A DNA stretch of 64,000 nucleotides, from assembly GCF_031846245.1 (NCBI RefSeq), contig NZ_JAVRIC010000001.1:62001-126000 (forward strand), written 5' to 3'. The notes under the pieces were generated by a model. It searched no databases and was not told the origin of the DNA. It saw only the letters and a program-made list of their open reading frames with translations. How positions within the stretch are numbered: position 1 is the first letter of the stretch; every line of letters begins with the position of its first letter. Below, one piece after another: positions 54,080 through 62,952 of this stretch. Both the position numbers and the translations under genes were made by a program. This DNA comes from Banduia mediterranea. Lineage in GTDB: Bacteria; Pseudomonadota; Gammaproteobacteria; Nevskiales; Nevskiaceae.

Positions 54080-56965
54080 GTGTTGATACCAAAGATATTG
54101 CCGCATGCCTGTCGACGCCGAGTTGATCACCTATCGCCGAACGTTGCTGGTCTAGCAAAGTGCCTGTTGGGCGTACTTGCGCTCACCGGAACCACATTCG
54201 CCCATGCGCAGGAATCTTCACCTGCGGCGTCCGCGCCGACTCGGTCGTCCGCGGTACTCGAAGAAGTCGTCGTCACCGGCTCTCGCGTTGCGCGCAATGG
54301 ATACGACACGCCGACACCGGTGACGGTTATTGGAGAAGCCGAGATCGAAGCCGCTGCGCCGGTGAACCTTGCCGATTTCGTGAACGAGTTGCCGTCGGTG
54401 TCCGGCAGTACCACGCCGTCCACGTCCAACAGAAGCCTGAGTTCGGGAGCGGCCGGCATCAGCTCGATCAACTTGCGGGGCTTGGGCAACGCAAGAACCC
54501 TGGTGCTGCTCGACGGCCGTCGTTCGGTCGGTTCGCTGGCCCAGGGCACGGTCGACATCAACACCTTTCCGCAGGCCTTGGTCAAAAGTGTCGAGGTGGT
54601 GACCGGCGGCGCATCCGCAACCTATGGTTCGGATGCGGTATCGGGCATCGTCAACTTCATTCTCGACAAGGACTACACGGGCTTCAAGGGAACGCTGGAA
54701 GCGGGTGAGACCACCTATGGCGACGACCAAAGCTGGAACGCTTCGCTGACCGGTGGCATCCCGTTTGCCGGAGGACGCGGACATCTGCTGCTTAACGGCC
54801 AGATGTCCCGCCGCGATGGCATCTATGGCATGCCTCGCGACTGGGCGCAGGAAGGTTGGCACATGGTCAACAACCCCGCCTACGAAAGCGGAAACGGGCT
54901 GCCGGAATATCTGGTGGCCAGTCAGTCGGGACAGAGCGTGATGACCGCGGGCGGCATCATCACCAATACCGAACTGCGCGGTACCTATTTCGGAGTCGGC
55001 GGCGTGGTGAATCAGTTCGCCTACGGCGAGACACGCGATCCCTGGACGATCGGTGGCGACTGGGCGCTGGGTGAATCCAACGGAAGAACCTCGCTGGAGC
55101 CGGAATCGAAACGGGACGGTGTTTTCTCGCGGCTGAGCTATGAACTCACCGACCGCATGGAAGTGTTTGCGGAAGCATCGTGGAACGAGAATGTCGCCCA
55201 GCAGTGGGGTGGCTCGCAGTCCGACAAGGGCAGTGTGATCATCTATACGGACAATGCGTTCCTGCCCACGGAGGTCGCTCAACGCGCCGCGGATCTCGGC
55301 ATCACGCAATTCAATCTGGGCACCTACAACGCCGATATTCCGACGCGCATCACCGACAACACCCGGACCGTTAAGCGCTACGTGCTGGGCTTCAACGGTT
55401 CGTTCGATGCGGTCGGCAGCGACTGGGACTGGGACGCTTACTATCAAAGAGGCGTCACCGATACCGACGAGACCTTGCTGACCACGCACCGGGGCAGGCT
55501 GGCCGAGGCGCAGGACGCCGTGTTCGATCCTGGCAGCGACGAGATCGTGTGCCGTTCGTCGCTGGACAACCCGGGCAACGGTTGTGTGCCGTTCAACCGC
55601 ATGGGCATCGGCGTCAACGCCCCGGGTGCGCTTGACTACTTCATGGGCGTGCCGGAACGCAGACAGCGTTTCGAGCAGGATGTCGCGGCGGTCAATTTCA
55701 GCACCAACGTCGCCAATCCGTGGCTGGATCCGATCGGCATCGCGTTCGGTGCGGAACATCGGCGCGAAGAAATTTCCGGCTCGGTCGACGAGCAGTATCA
55801 GAACGGCTGGACCTACGGAAACTACCTGCCGACCTTCGGCGACTACAATGTGTCCGAGGCATACCTCGAAACGCTGGTCCTGTTGCCCAAGGGTGTCGAA
55901 TTCAATGGCGCGGTGCGTGGAACCGACTACAGCACCTCGGGCTTCGTCACCACCTGGAAGGCCGGCCTCACCTGGTCTCCGATCGATGACCTGAAGCTGC
56001 GGCTGACGAAGTCCAGGGACATTCGCGCGCCCAATCTGGAGGAGCTGTATCAAGCCGGGCGTCGCAACACCAATTTCGTGACCGATCCGTTCTACGGCAA
56101 CATTTCGACGCGATACACGCAGGATTCGACGGGCAACCCGGACCTGAAGCCGGAGGAGGCCGACACACTGGGTGTGGGCTTCGTGTATCGGCCGTCCTAT
56201 GTGCCTGGACTGGGCTTGTCGGTCGACTACTATGACATCAAGATCGACGATGCGATCTCCTCGGTAACGCCTCAGAACATCGTCGATCGCTGCCATGAGG
56301 GCAACCAGACGTTCTGCAATGCCTTCTACCGCATTCCGGAGTCCGATACCGGTCTGGATCTGTACATCAACAACAGCCCGTTCAACTTCGTCGGGGAGCG
56401 TGCCCGCGGTATCGACGTGGAGGTCAGCTACCTGATGCCGTTGTCCAATGTGGTCGACGGCTGGCGCGGCGATCTCACGCTGCGGGCGCTGGCCACGCAC
56501 TATCTGGAAATGTCCTCCGACAATGGAGTTGATCCCGCCACCGATTCGGCCGGACAGAATACCGGTGGTGGCCCGCCGGACTGGTTGTATCGACTCACGG
56601 CGGGTTATGCGCTCGACCGGTTCAGTGCGATCTTCACGGGGCGGGGTGTCAGTGCCGGCACGTATGACAACACCTACATTGAATGCACGAGTGGCTGTCC
56701 CGAGTCGTCGTCACAGAACCGTACGATCAACACCAACCATATCGAGGGCGCGTTCTACATCGACGCGTACTTCGCCTGGAACATGGATGTCGGGAATCTG
56801 GAAAATCAGCTCTATTTCAAGATTACCAATCTGCTGAACAAGGATCCGGAAGTCGTCGGACTTGGGCCGGGCGACAGCAGCAATGTCGAACCGGGCGTCA
56901 ACCGCGCGCTCTATGACTATCTCGGGCGCGTGTTCCGCATCGGCATTCGTTTCAACTGGGGTTGA
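54080..56965 (+). CDS. TonB-dependent outer-membrane receptor 2
   Basis: 961 residues from the GTG at 54080. An open frame extends to a GTG at 53993, but 54080 gives a normal signal peptide (LAKCLLGVLALTGTTFAHAQES), has ggga upstream, and mirrors the GTG-TTG start of receptor 1. TonB box region LEEVVVTGSRV; plug motifs INLRGLGNARTLVLLDGRRSVG and VVTGGASATYGSDAVSGIVNFILD; barrel ends RIGIRFNWG. Same subfamily as receptor 1 but clearly diverged. Alone under promoter S7. Confidence 0.94.
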   Translation: MLIPKILPHACRRRVDHLSPNVAGLAKCLLGVLALTGTTFAHAQESSPAASAPTRSSAVLEEVVVTGSRVARNGYDTPTPVTVIGEAEIEAAAPVNLADFVNELPSVSGSTTPSTSNRSLSSGAAGISSINLRGLGNARTLVLLDGRRSVGSLAQGTVDINTFPQALVKSVEVVTGGASATYGSDAVSGIVNFILDKDYTGFKGTLEAGETTYGDDQSWNASLTGGIPFAGGRGHLLLNGQMSRRDGIYGMPRDWAQEGWHMVNNPAYESGNGLPEYLVASQSGQSVMTAGGIITNTELRGTYFGVGGVVNQFAYGETRDPWTIGGDWALGESNGRTSLEPESKRDGVFSRLSYELTDRMEVFAEASWNENVAQQWGGSQSDKGSVIIYTDNAFLPTEVAQRAADLGITQFNLGTYNADIPTRITDNTRTVKRYVLGFNGSFDAVGSDWDWDAYYQRGVTDTDETLLTTHRGRLAEAQDAVFDPGSDEIVCRSSLDNPGNGCVPFNRMGIGVNAPGALDYFMGVPERRQRFEQDVAAVNFSTNVANPWLDPIGIAFGAEHRREEISGSVDEQYQNGWTYGNYLPTFGDYNVSEAYLETLVLLPKGVEFNGAVRGTDYSTSGFVTTWKAGLTWSPIDDLKLRLTKSRDIRAPNLEELYQAGRRNTNFVTDPFYGNISTRYTQDSTGNPDLKPEEADTLGVGFVYRPSYVPGLGLSVDYYDIKIDDAISSVTPQNIVDRCHEGNQTFCNAFYRIPESDTGLDLYINNSPFNFVGERARGIDVEVSYLMPLSNVVDGWRGDLTLRALATHYLEMSSDNGVDPATDSAGQNTGGGPPDWLYRLTAGYALDRFSAIFTGRGVSAGTYDNTYIECTSGCPESSSQNRTINTNHIEGAFYIDAYFAWNMDVGNLENQLYFKITNLLNKDPEVVGLGPGDSSNVEPGVNRALYDYLGRVFRIGIRFNWG

Positions 56966-57435
56966 ACGGCAAGATCGCTCAGGTGCTGGTTGTCCCAGGC
57001 AGCGCCGCGTCTGCCGAAGACCTACTGATTGAATTCGAGCCAGTAGCCAAGCCAGGAAATTAATTCAACATGGCAGAACAAATGTCGCGTAATCGTCAAG
57101 TGATCCAAGTACGCTTGCGCGATCGGTTGCGCCGATGGGCGAGAGCCCGGGGCTATGGCGGTATCAGTGCCGCGAAGCGCAGCTTGTCGCGATCAGGCTC
57201 CGCGCCAAGCGTCCAACGACGTTTATGTTGTGAGGTAATGAGGATTTCCGGATTGAGGGAAGACTCGGGGACTCCATCGCAGACCTGTCAGAAATCCAGC
57301 TTCCGGGGACGTGTCTGCGTTACTCAACGGGCCAGCGGCATGGAAACAAGATTCGTCCGGGACGCATTTGTACCCGTCAGGCGTAGCAAACAGCTTCGTT
57401 AATCAGGTGCGTGGAGGAGGGTTCAGTGGCACATG
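56966..57435. other. Stretch without a confident gene
   Basis: About 470 bp between receptor 2 and the ExbB cluster. A plus-strand frame 57070-57402 has a basic N-terminus (RQVIQVRLRDRLRRWARARGYGG) but no RBS and a composition typical of chance frames. No terminator with a T-run was found. Confidence 0.4.
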
Positions 57436-57475
57436 GACAGCGACGGGTGAATCGTAGACAGCGACGGGTGAATCG
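57436..57475 (+). promoter_or_regulatory. Direct repeat upstream of the DUF3450/ExbB operon
   Basis: gacagcgacgggtgaatcg occurs exactly at 57436-57454 and 57457-57475, period 21 bp (two helical turns). It is ~160 bp before the first operon gene, a suitable place for an activator or repressor binding side by side on one DNA face. Confidence 0.5.
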
Positions 57476-57634
57476 GCCCGCCTCGTTCACAGCGCTCAGG
57501 TGTCGCCTGGCGTTGCGCTCTCCCGTTAAGAAGGCAAGATTTTCGCAGCAGCGCGTGCCTGGTCGCGCGCGTGGATCGACGGCCGTCGATTTCAACACCC
57601 CTAATCAAGTGATTCAGTCGGAGGAAAGACGGGT

Positions 57635-58444
57635 ATGAGGTTTACAACGATCGGCGGCGGACAGCGCCATTCCAGCAAGCACGGACTTCGTGCCGCTCCG
57701 TGGTTGGCCACGGTTCTGTTCACACTGTCTCCCCTGGCAATGGCCCAGACCATCGACCAAGTCCTCGAAACAGGCGAAGCCAAGGCAGCCGAAGGCCGCG
57801 CCTCGCAGGCCAAGATCGACCAGGTGGTGGACGCCAAGCAAGGCAAGCTGATCAAGTACCGTGCGCTGCTCAAGCAGATCGAAGGTCTGGAGCAGTACAA
57901 CGAGCAGCTGTCCACGCAGGTGCAGGGCCAGACCGCGCTGATCGAGCAATTCCAGGGCTCGGTCGAGCAGGTCGCGCAGATCGAGCGCCAGATGCTGCCG
58001 CTGATCATGCGCATGGAAGGCGCCCTGTCCGACTTCATCGACATCGACCTGCCGTTCCACGAAACCGAGCGACGCGACCGCATCGGCTACGTGCAGAAGA
58101 GCCTCGCCCGCGCCGACGTCAGTGTCGCCGAGAAATTCCGCCAGGTGATCGAGGCCTACCAGATCGAAATGGACTACGGCCGCAAGATCGACGCCTACCA
58201 CGACATCATCAAGATCGACGGCGAAGACCAGGAAGCCGACATCCTGCGCTTCGGCCGCGTGACCCTGGTCGCCCAGACCCCCGACGCCGGCACCACCGCC
58301 GTCTGGAACCGCCAGAGCGAAGCCTGGGAAACCCTCCCGTCCAGCTACCGCAACAGCGTGCGCCAGGGTATCCGCATGGCCAAGAAGCAAGCCTCCATCG
58401 AGCTCATCACCCTCCCGATCGCCTCCCCGGAGGCCGCCCAATGA
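57635..58444 (+). CDS. DUF3450 periplasmic coiled-coil protein
   Basis: 269 residues. Signal peptide ending SPLAMA-QT, then a long coiled coil (~40-130: AKIDQVVDAKQGKLIKYRALLKQIEGLEQYNEQLSTQVQGQ) and a C-terminal beta-rich part. DUF3450 is the regular first gene of extended TonB systems with two ExbB proteins (as in Vibrio and Shewanella). RBS ggagga is strong. Overlaps the next gene by ATGA. Confidence 0.92.
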   Translation: MRFTTIGGGQRHSSKHGLRAAPWLATVLFTLSPLAMAQTIDQVLETGEAKAAEGRASQAKIDQVVDAKQGKLIKYRALLKQIEGLEQYNEQLSTQVQGQTALIEQFQGSVEQVAQIERQMLPLIMRMEGALSDFIDIDLPFHETERRDRIGYVQKSLARADVSVAEKFRQVIEAYQIEMDYGRKIDAYHDIIKIDGEDQEADILRFGRVTLVAQTPDAGTTAVWNRQSEAWETLPSSYRNSVRQGIRMAKKQASIELITLPIASPEAAQ

Positions 58445-59847
58445 TTCTTTCCCACACGTCCGCCATGAAGACCGCCCGGATCGCCGCCCGCCGCCTGCTG
58501 CCCAGCCTGCTGCTCGGCAGCGCCCTGATCGGGAGTGGAATCAGCCAACCCGCCGCCGCCCAGAGCAGCGACGAACTGTCGATGCAGAAGCTGCTCAATG
58601 AAGTGCGCCAGGGCCGCTCGCGCGACGCCGCCGATAACCAGAAGCGCGAAGCCGCGTTTCGCGCCGACGCCGCCCAGCAAGACCGACTGATCCGCGAAGC
58701 CGAGCAGACGATCAACCAGCTCGAAGCGCGCAGCGCCAGCCTGGAAAAGACCTTCAACGCCAACGAGATCAAGGTCGAAGAAGCGCGTGCCCAGCGCAAC
58801 GAACGCCTCGGCGCCCTCAAGGAACTGTTTGGCCACCTCACCGGCGCCGCCGGCGACCTGCGCAGCCGCTTCGCCAACTCCATCACCACCACCCAATACC
58901 CCGACCGCCAGGCCTTTCTCGAAGACCTCATCGAGAAGATGAACGACGACACCGACCTGCCGACCGTCGCCGAGATCGAGCAGCTCTGGTTTGAAATGCA
59001 CCGCGAGCTCACCGCCTCCGGCCAGACCGTCAAATACCCGACCCAGGTCGGCACCGACGCCGGCCGCGAAGTCGTGCGCATCGGCCTGTACCAGCTCGTC
59101 TCCAACGGCGACTACCTCGCCTACGACGACGCTACCGGCAGCGTCTCCGTCCTGTCGCGTCAGCCGGCCGGCGTCGCCGGCGGTGCCGAAGACCTGCAGG
59201 CGGCCGATGCCGGCTTCACCCCGGTCGGCATCGACCCCACCGGCGCCGCCGGCGGCGGTTATCTCAAAGCCCTGATCGACACCCCCACGCTCACCGAGCG
59301 CTGGCAGCAAGGCCAGATCGTCGGCTACATCATCACCGCCGTCGGCATTTTCGGCCTGCTCGTCGCCATCTGGCGGCTGCTCGCCCTGTCCGCCCTGTCC
59401 GCCAAGGTCAATCGCCAGCGCAAGGCCGGCACCGCCAGCGACGACAACCCCCTGGGCCGCGTCATCCTCGCCGGTGAAGCGCATGCCAACGACGACGTCG
59501 AAACCCTCGAGCTGAAGCTCGGCGAAGCCATCATCAAGGAGCGTCCCGAGATTCAGCGCGGGCTGTCCCTGATCAAGATCATCGCCATGGTCGCCCCGCT
59601 GATGGGCCTGCTCGGCACCGTCACCGGCATGATCATCGTCTTCCAGGCCATCACCATCTACGGCGCCGGTGATCCCAAGGCCATGGCCGGCGGCATTTCC
59701 AGCGCCCTGGTCACCACCGTGCTGGGCCTGGTCGTCGCCATCCCGATGCTGCTGCTGCACAGCTGGCTGTACGGCCGCTCGCGCGCGATACTGCACGTCC
59801 TCGAAGAACAGACCGCCGGCATCGTCGCCGAACGCGCCGGGCGCTAG
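58441..59847 (+). CDS. MotA/TolQ/ExbB proton channel protein with periplasmic N-terminal domain (TtpC-like)
   Basis: 468 residues, far longer than ExbB. A signal peptide (LLLGSALIGSGISQPAAAQ) and a ~250-residue periplasmic coiled-coil/globular domain precede three channel helices (IVGYIITAVGIFGLLVAIW, IKIIAMVAPLMGLLGTVTGMIIVF, ISSALVTTVLGLVVAIPMLLLHSWLYG), the last two with the ExbB/TolQ channel signature. This architecture is TtpC, an extra subunit of TonB2-type systems. Starts on the stop of DUF3450. Confidence 0.92.
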   Translation: MILSHTSAMKTARIAARRLLPSLLLGSALIGSGISQPAAAQSSDELSMQKLLNEVRQGRSRDAADNQKREAAFRADAAQQDRLIREAEQTINQLEARSASLEKTFNANEIKVEEARAQRNERLGALKELFGHLTGAAGDLRSRFANSITTTQYPDRQAFLEDLIEKMNDDTDLPTVAEIEQLWFEMHRELTASGQTVKYPTQVGTDAGREVVRIGLYQLVSNGDYLAYDDATGSVSVLSRQPAGVAGGAEDLQAADAGFTPVGIDPTGAAGGGYLKALIDTPTLTERWQQGQIVGYIITAVGIFGLLVAIWRLLALSALSAKVNRQRKAGTASDDNPLGRVILAGEAHANDDVETLELKLGEAIIKERPEIQRGLSLIKIIAMVAPLMGLLGTVTGMIIVFQAITIYGAGDPKAMAGGISSALVTTVLGLVVAIPMLLLHSWLYGRSRAILHVLEEQTAGIVAERAGR

Positions 59848-59879
59848 CCCGGCGCAGCAGGAGGACTGGAGAACCGACG

Positions 59880-60419
59880 ATGTTTCTACTGTTACTCGAC
59901 GCCGAAGCGGCGATCGCGCACTTTTTCGAATCAGGCGGCCCCGTCCTGATCGTGATCGCCGCCGTCACCTTCTTGATGTGGGCGCTGATCCTCGAACGCT
60001 TCTGGTACCTCACCGCCCCGTTTCGCAATGAACTGGCCGAAGCCCACGAGCGCTGGGAATCGCGGGCCGACCAAAGCTCCTGGTACGCCGAAGCGATCCG
60101 CGGCAAGCTGATCTCCGAGATGCGCGTACGCATTGAACAGAACCTGCGCCTGATCAAGGTCATGATCGCGCTGTGTCCCCTGTTTGGTCTGCTCGGCACC
60201 GTCACCGGCATGATCGACGTGTTTACCGTGCTGTCGATCACCGGCGGCGGCGACGCCCAATCGATGGCTGGCGGCGTCTCGCGCGCCACCATCCCCACGA
60301 TGGCTGGCATGGTCGCCGCCCTGTCCGGCGTCTTCGGCAACATCTACCTATCGCAAGTGGTGCAGAAGCGACGCCTGAACGTCGCCGAACAACTGCCACC
60401 GCACCACCACACCGCCTGA
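59880..60419 (+). CDS. exbB: ExbB-type proton channel subunit
   Basis: 179 residues. Helix 1 VLIVIAAVTFLMWALILERFWYL, then IALCPLFGLLGTVTGMIDVFTVLSI and ATIPTMAGMVAALSGVFGNIYL, the ExbB pore helices. Forms the inner-membrane motor with ExbD to use the proton gradient for TonB. RBS aggagg lies ~14 nt upstream. Second ExbB-family gene in the operon. Confidence 0.93.
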   Translation: MFLLLLDAEAAIAHFFESGGPVLIVIAAVTFLMWALILERFWYLTAPFRNELAEAHERWESRADQSSWYAEAIRGKLISEMRVRIEQNLRLIKVMIALCPLFGLLGTVTGMIDVFTVLSITGGGDAQSMAGGVSRATIPTMAGMVAALSGVFGNIYLSQVVQKRRLNVAEQLPPHHHTA

Positions 60420-60430
60420 GGTCATCACAT

Positions 60431-60844
60431 ATGGCACGTAGCTACGTCACCCCCGACGACGCCGAAGAAGATGCCGCCGTCGACCTGACGCCGATGCTCG
60501 ACGTCGTCTTCATCATGCTGATCTTCTTCATCGTCACCGCCACCTTCATCAAGGAGACCGGCGTCGAGGTCAACCGGCCCGAAGCCAGCACCGCCGAGCA
60601 GAAGGACAACGTCGCCGTGCTCGTCGCCATCAACGCCGACAACAGCGTGTGGATGGACGGCCGCCGCATCGACGTATTGTCGGTACGCGCCAACATCGAA
60701 CGCCTGCACGCCGAGAATCCCAACGGCGGCGTCGTCATCCAGGCCGACGAACTCGCCTCGATGAAGACCTTCACCCAAGTGCTCGATCAGGCCCGCGAAG
60801 TCGTGCCCGGCAGCCAGATCGCGCTCGCCACCGACGACCGCTGA
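60431..60844 (+). CDS. exbD: ExbD-type biopolymer transport protein
   Basis: 137 residues. Single helix with the essential aspartate (DLTPMLDVVFIMLIFFIVTATF, Asp at ~residue 26) and a periplasmic domain (VQADEL-like QADELASMKTFTQVLDQAREVV). The frame is open to 60173 but the ATG at 60431 gives the normal start, 11 bases after exbB. Confidence 0.93.
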   Translation: MARSYVTPDDAEEDAAVDLTPMLDVVFIMLIFFIVTATFIKETGVEVNRPEASTAEQKDNVAVLVAINADNSVWMDGRRIDVLSVRANIERLHAENPNGGVVIQADELASMKTFTQVLDQAREVVPGSQIALATDDR

Positions 60845-60917
60845 TCATGCCTTGGGTGCGTGATCCGGGATGGCGGCCGGCGCGTGAAATATCGCGTCGG
60901 CCCGTAGGAGAAACAAA

Positions 60918-61532
60918 ATGACAGCTGCAAGTCGGACCCTGCTGGTCCTGCCCCCAGCGGCGCTGGTCACCGCCGCGCTGATTCTGCTGATGGTCAGCCT
61001 GATCGAGTTTGCCGACAAGGACCTCGACGACAACAAGCGCATGAAGCTGCCTGACATCGTCATGCCCAGTGCCGAGATCCGCACCCAGCGGCAGATCGAA
61101 AAGCCCGACAAGCCCGAGATGGACGACACCCCGCCGCCGGACGTGCCGCAGCAGGACTTCGACAGCATCGACGGCGACGCCGCCGTCGGCCAGCTCAGTG
61201 CCCCGGCCAGCGTCAATGCCAATCTCGACCTGAGCATCGGCGCCGGCCTGTCGGTGACCGACGGCGAATACCTGCCGATCGTCAAGGTCGCCCCGAGCTA
61301 CCCCAGCGCCGCCATGAGCCGCGGCCTGGAAGGCTATGTGATTCTCGAATACACCGTGACCCGGCAAGGCACCGTGCGCGACCCGGTCGTGATCGAATCC
61401 TCATCCAGCCTGTTCGAGCGCTCCGCGATCCGTTCCGCCGAACGCTACAAGTACAAGCCCCGCGTGATCGACGGCGAGCCGGTCGAAGTGCCCGGCGTGC
61501 GCACCAAGATTTCCTTCAAACTCGCCGAATAG
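60918..61532 (+). CDS. tonB: TonB energy transducer
   Basis: 204 residues. N-terminal anchor (LLVLPPAALVTAALILLMVSLIEF), short Pro/acid linker (KPDKPEMDDTPPPDVPQQ), C-terminal TonB domain ~120-204 (YPSAAMSRGLEGYVILEYTVTRQG, AERYKYKPRVIDG). The linker is short, as in TonB2-type proteins. Delivers energy to outer-membrane receptors, plausibly the two encoded upstream. Confidence 0.93.
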   Translation: MTAASRTLLVLPPAALVTAALILLMVSLIEFADKDLDDNKRMKLPDIVMPSAEIRTQRQIEKPDKPEMDDTPPPDVPQQDFDSIDGDAAVGQLSAPASVNANLDLSIGAGLSVTDGEYLPIVKVAPSYPSAAMSRGLEGYVILEYTVTRQGTVRDPVVIESSSSLFERSAIRSAERYKYKPRVIDGEPVEVPGVRTKISFKLAE

Positions 61533-61548
61533 CCCCCGGAGGAACGCC

Positions 61549-62877
61549 ATGACCATCAACCGATTCCTGCCGGCACTGCTCGCCGCTGGCCTGCTGCTGG
61601 GCGGCCCGGCATCGGCCGCCAAGGGCGACAACGTCGCCGGCGCCATCGACGCCCGCACCTTCGACCAGCTCATGGAAGCCCAGGAGCTCACCGAAGCCGG
61701 CCAGCACAGCGAAGCCCTCAAAGTGCTCGACGGATTAAAAGCCAGCGGCAAGCTCAACGGCTACGCCCAATCGCAGATGTACAACTTCTACGCCTTCATC
61801 TACGCCAACCAGGAGAACTACCCCAAGGCCATCGACGCCTACAAGCAGGTCCTGGGTCTGGAAGACGCCACCGAAGGCCTGAAACTCACCGCCAAATACT
61901 CGATCGCCCAGATGTACTTTCAGATCGAGGACTACCAGGCCTGTATCCGCTTCATGGAAGACTGGCTCAAGCAGGTCGACACGCCCACGCCGACCGCGCA
62001 CATCATGCTGGCGCAGGCCTACTACCAGACCGAAGCCTACGACAAGGCCCTGAGCAACGTCTCCACCGCCAGCAAGCTCGAAGCCGCCGCCGGCAAGCCG
62101 ATTCCCGAATCCTGGCTGCGCCTGACCGCCGCCCTGTACTACGCCAAGAACGACTACGCCAAGACCGCCCGCGTCTACGAAGAACTGATCCGGCGCTATC
62201 CCAAGCTCAGCTATCTCAAACAGCTGGCCGGCATGTACAGCGAACTCGGCGAGGAAAAGAAGCGTCTGGCCGCGTACGACGCCGTCTACGAACACGGCGC
62301 CCTGGACAAGGAAGCCGAAGTGCTGAATCTGGCCTACATGTACCTGGGCCAGGACGTGCCGTACAAGGCCGGCAAGATCATCGAAGCCGGCATGAACGCC
62401 GGGCAGATCGAAAAATCCGCCAAGAACGTCGAAACCCTGGCCAATGCCTGGGCCGCGGCGAGTGAATACAAGAAGGCGGTACCGGCGCTGCAGCAGGCCG
62501 CGAAGATGTCCGACAAGGGCCTGCTGTACGCCCGCCTGGCCGGCGTGTACTTCGATGCCGGCGAATACGCCGAAGCGGCCCAGGCCGCACGCGCCGCCGA
62601 CCAGAAGGGCGGGCTCAAGAACAGCGCCTCGAATCTGATGCTGCTGGGCATGGCCAACTTCAACGACAAGCAGTATGAAGACGCCCTGCAAGCCTTCCGG
62701 CGGGCCAAGCAGGACAAGAGCAACTACGCCGCGGCCTCCCAGTGGGAGGACTACACCATGGCCGAAATCCAGCGCATCAAGGCCCTGGAACAGGCCAAAT
62801 TCGAACTGCAGAAGCGCACCGAACAGACCATCCAGGAACAGCAGGAAGGTGAGGGCGTCATCGAGATGCGGGAGTAG
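61549..62877 (+). CDS. TPR protein of the TonB2-type system
   Basis: 442 residues. Signal peptide ending PASA-AK, then tandem tetratricopeptide-like helices across the whole length (AHIMLAQAYYQTEAYDKALSNV, LRLTAALYYAKNDYAKTARVYEEL, LMLLGMANFNDKQYEDALQAFRRA) and a Glu/Gln-rich C-terminus. A periplasmic TPR protein is the usual last gene of DUF3450-ExbB-ExbB-ExbD-TonB operons. 16 bases after tonB with RBS ggagg. Confidence 0.9.
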   Translation: MTINRFLPALLAAGLLLGGPASAAKGDNVAGAIDARTFDQLMEAQELTEAGQHSEALKVLDGLKASGKLNGYAQSQMYNFYAFIYANQENYPKAIDAYKQVLGLEDATEGLKLTAKYSIAQMYFQIEDYQACIRFMEDWLKQVDTPTPTAHIMLAQAYYQTEAYDKALSNVSTASKLEAAAGKPIPESWLRLTAALYYAKNDYAKTARVYEELIRRYPKLSYLKQLAGMYSELGEEKKRLAAYDAVYEHGALDKEAEVLNLAYMYLGQDVPYKAGKIIEAGMNAGQIEKSAKNVETLANAWAAASEYKKAVPALQQAAKMSDKGLLYARLAGVYFDAGEYAEAAQAARAADQKGGLKNSASNLMLLGMANFNDKQYEDALQAFRRAKQDKSNYAAASQWEDYTMAEIQRIKALEQAKFELQKRTEQTIQEQQEGEGVIEMRE

Positions 62878-62915
62878 GCGGGCGCCGCTTCACCCGGAAC
62901 GATCCATGCATTAAC

Positions 62916-62949
62916 GTTCCCCGGCCGGCGGCTCACCGGAACGGGGAAC
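62916..62949 (+). promoter_or_regulatory. Hairpin just before the YhhQ start
   Basis: gttccccg (62916-62923) and cggggaac (62942-62949) pair exactly; the inner ccgg/ccgg extend the stem. The 3' arm ends three bases before the start and would cover the ribosome site, so it may regulate translation. It does not fit the preQ1 riboswitch folds I know. It may also terminate the TPR transcript. Confidence 0.45.
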
Positions 62950-62952
62950 CCT

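Noticed and set aside
57070-57402. 110-codon frame between receptor 2 and the ExbB operon
   Set aside because: No RBS, no family, irregular composition; treated as chance.
62916-62949. preQ1 riboswitch before yhhQ
   Set aside because: No A-rich tail or pseudoknot pattern of the known preQ1 classes; kept only as a hairpin.
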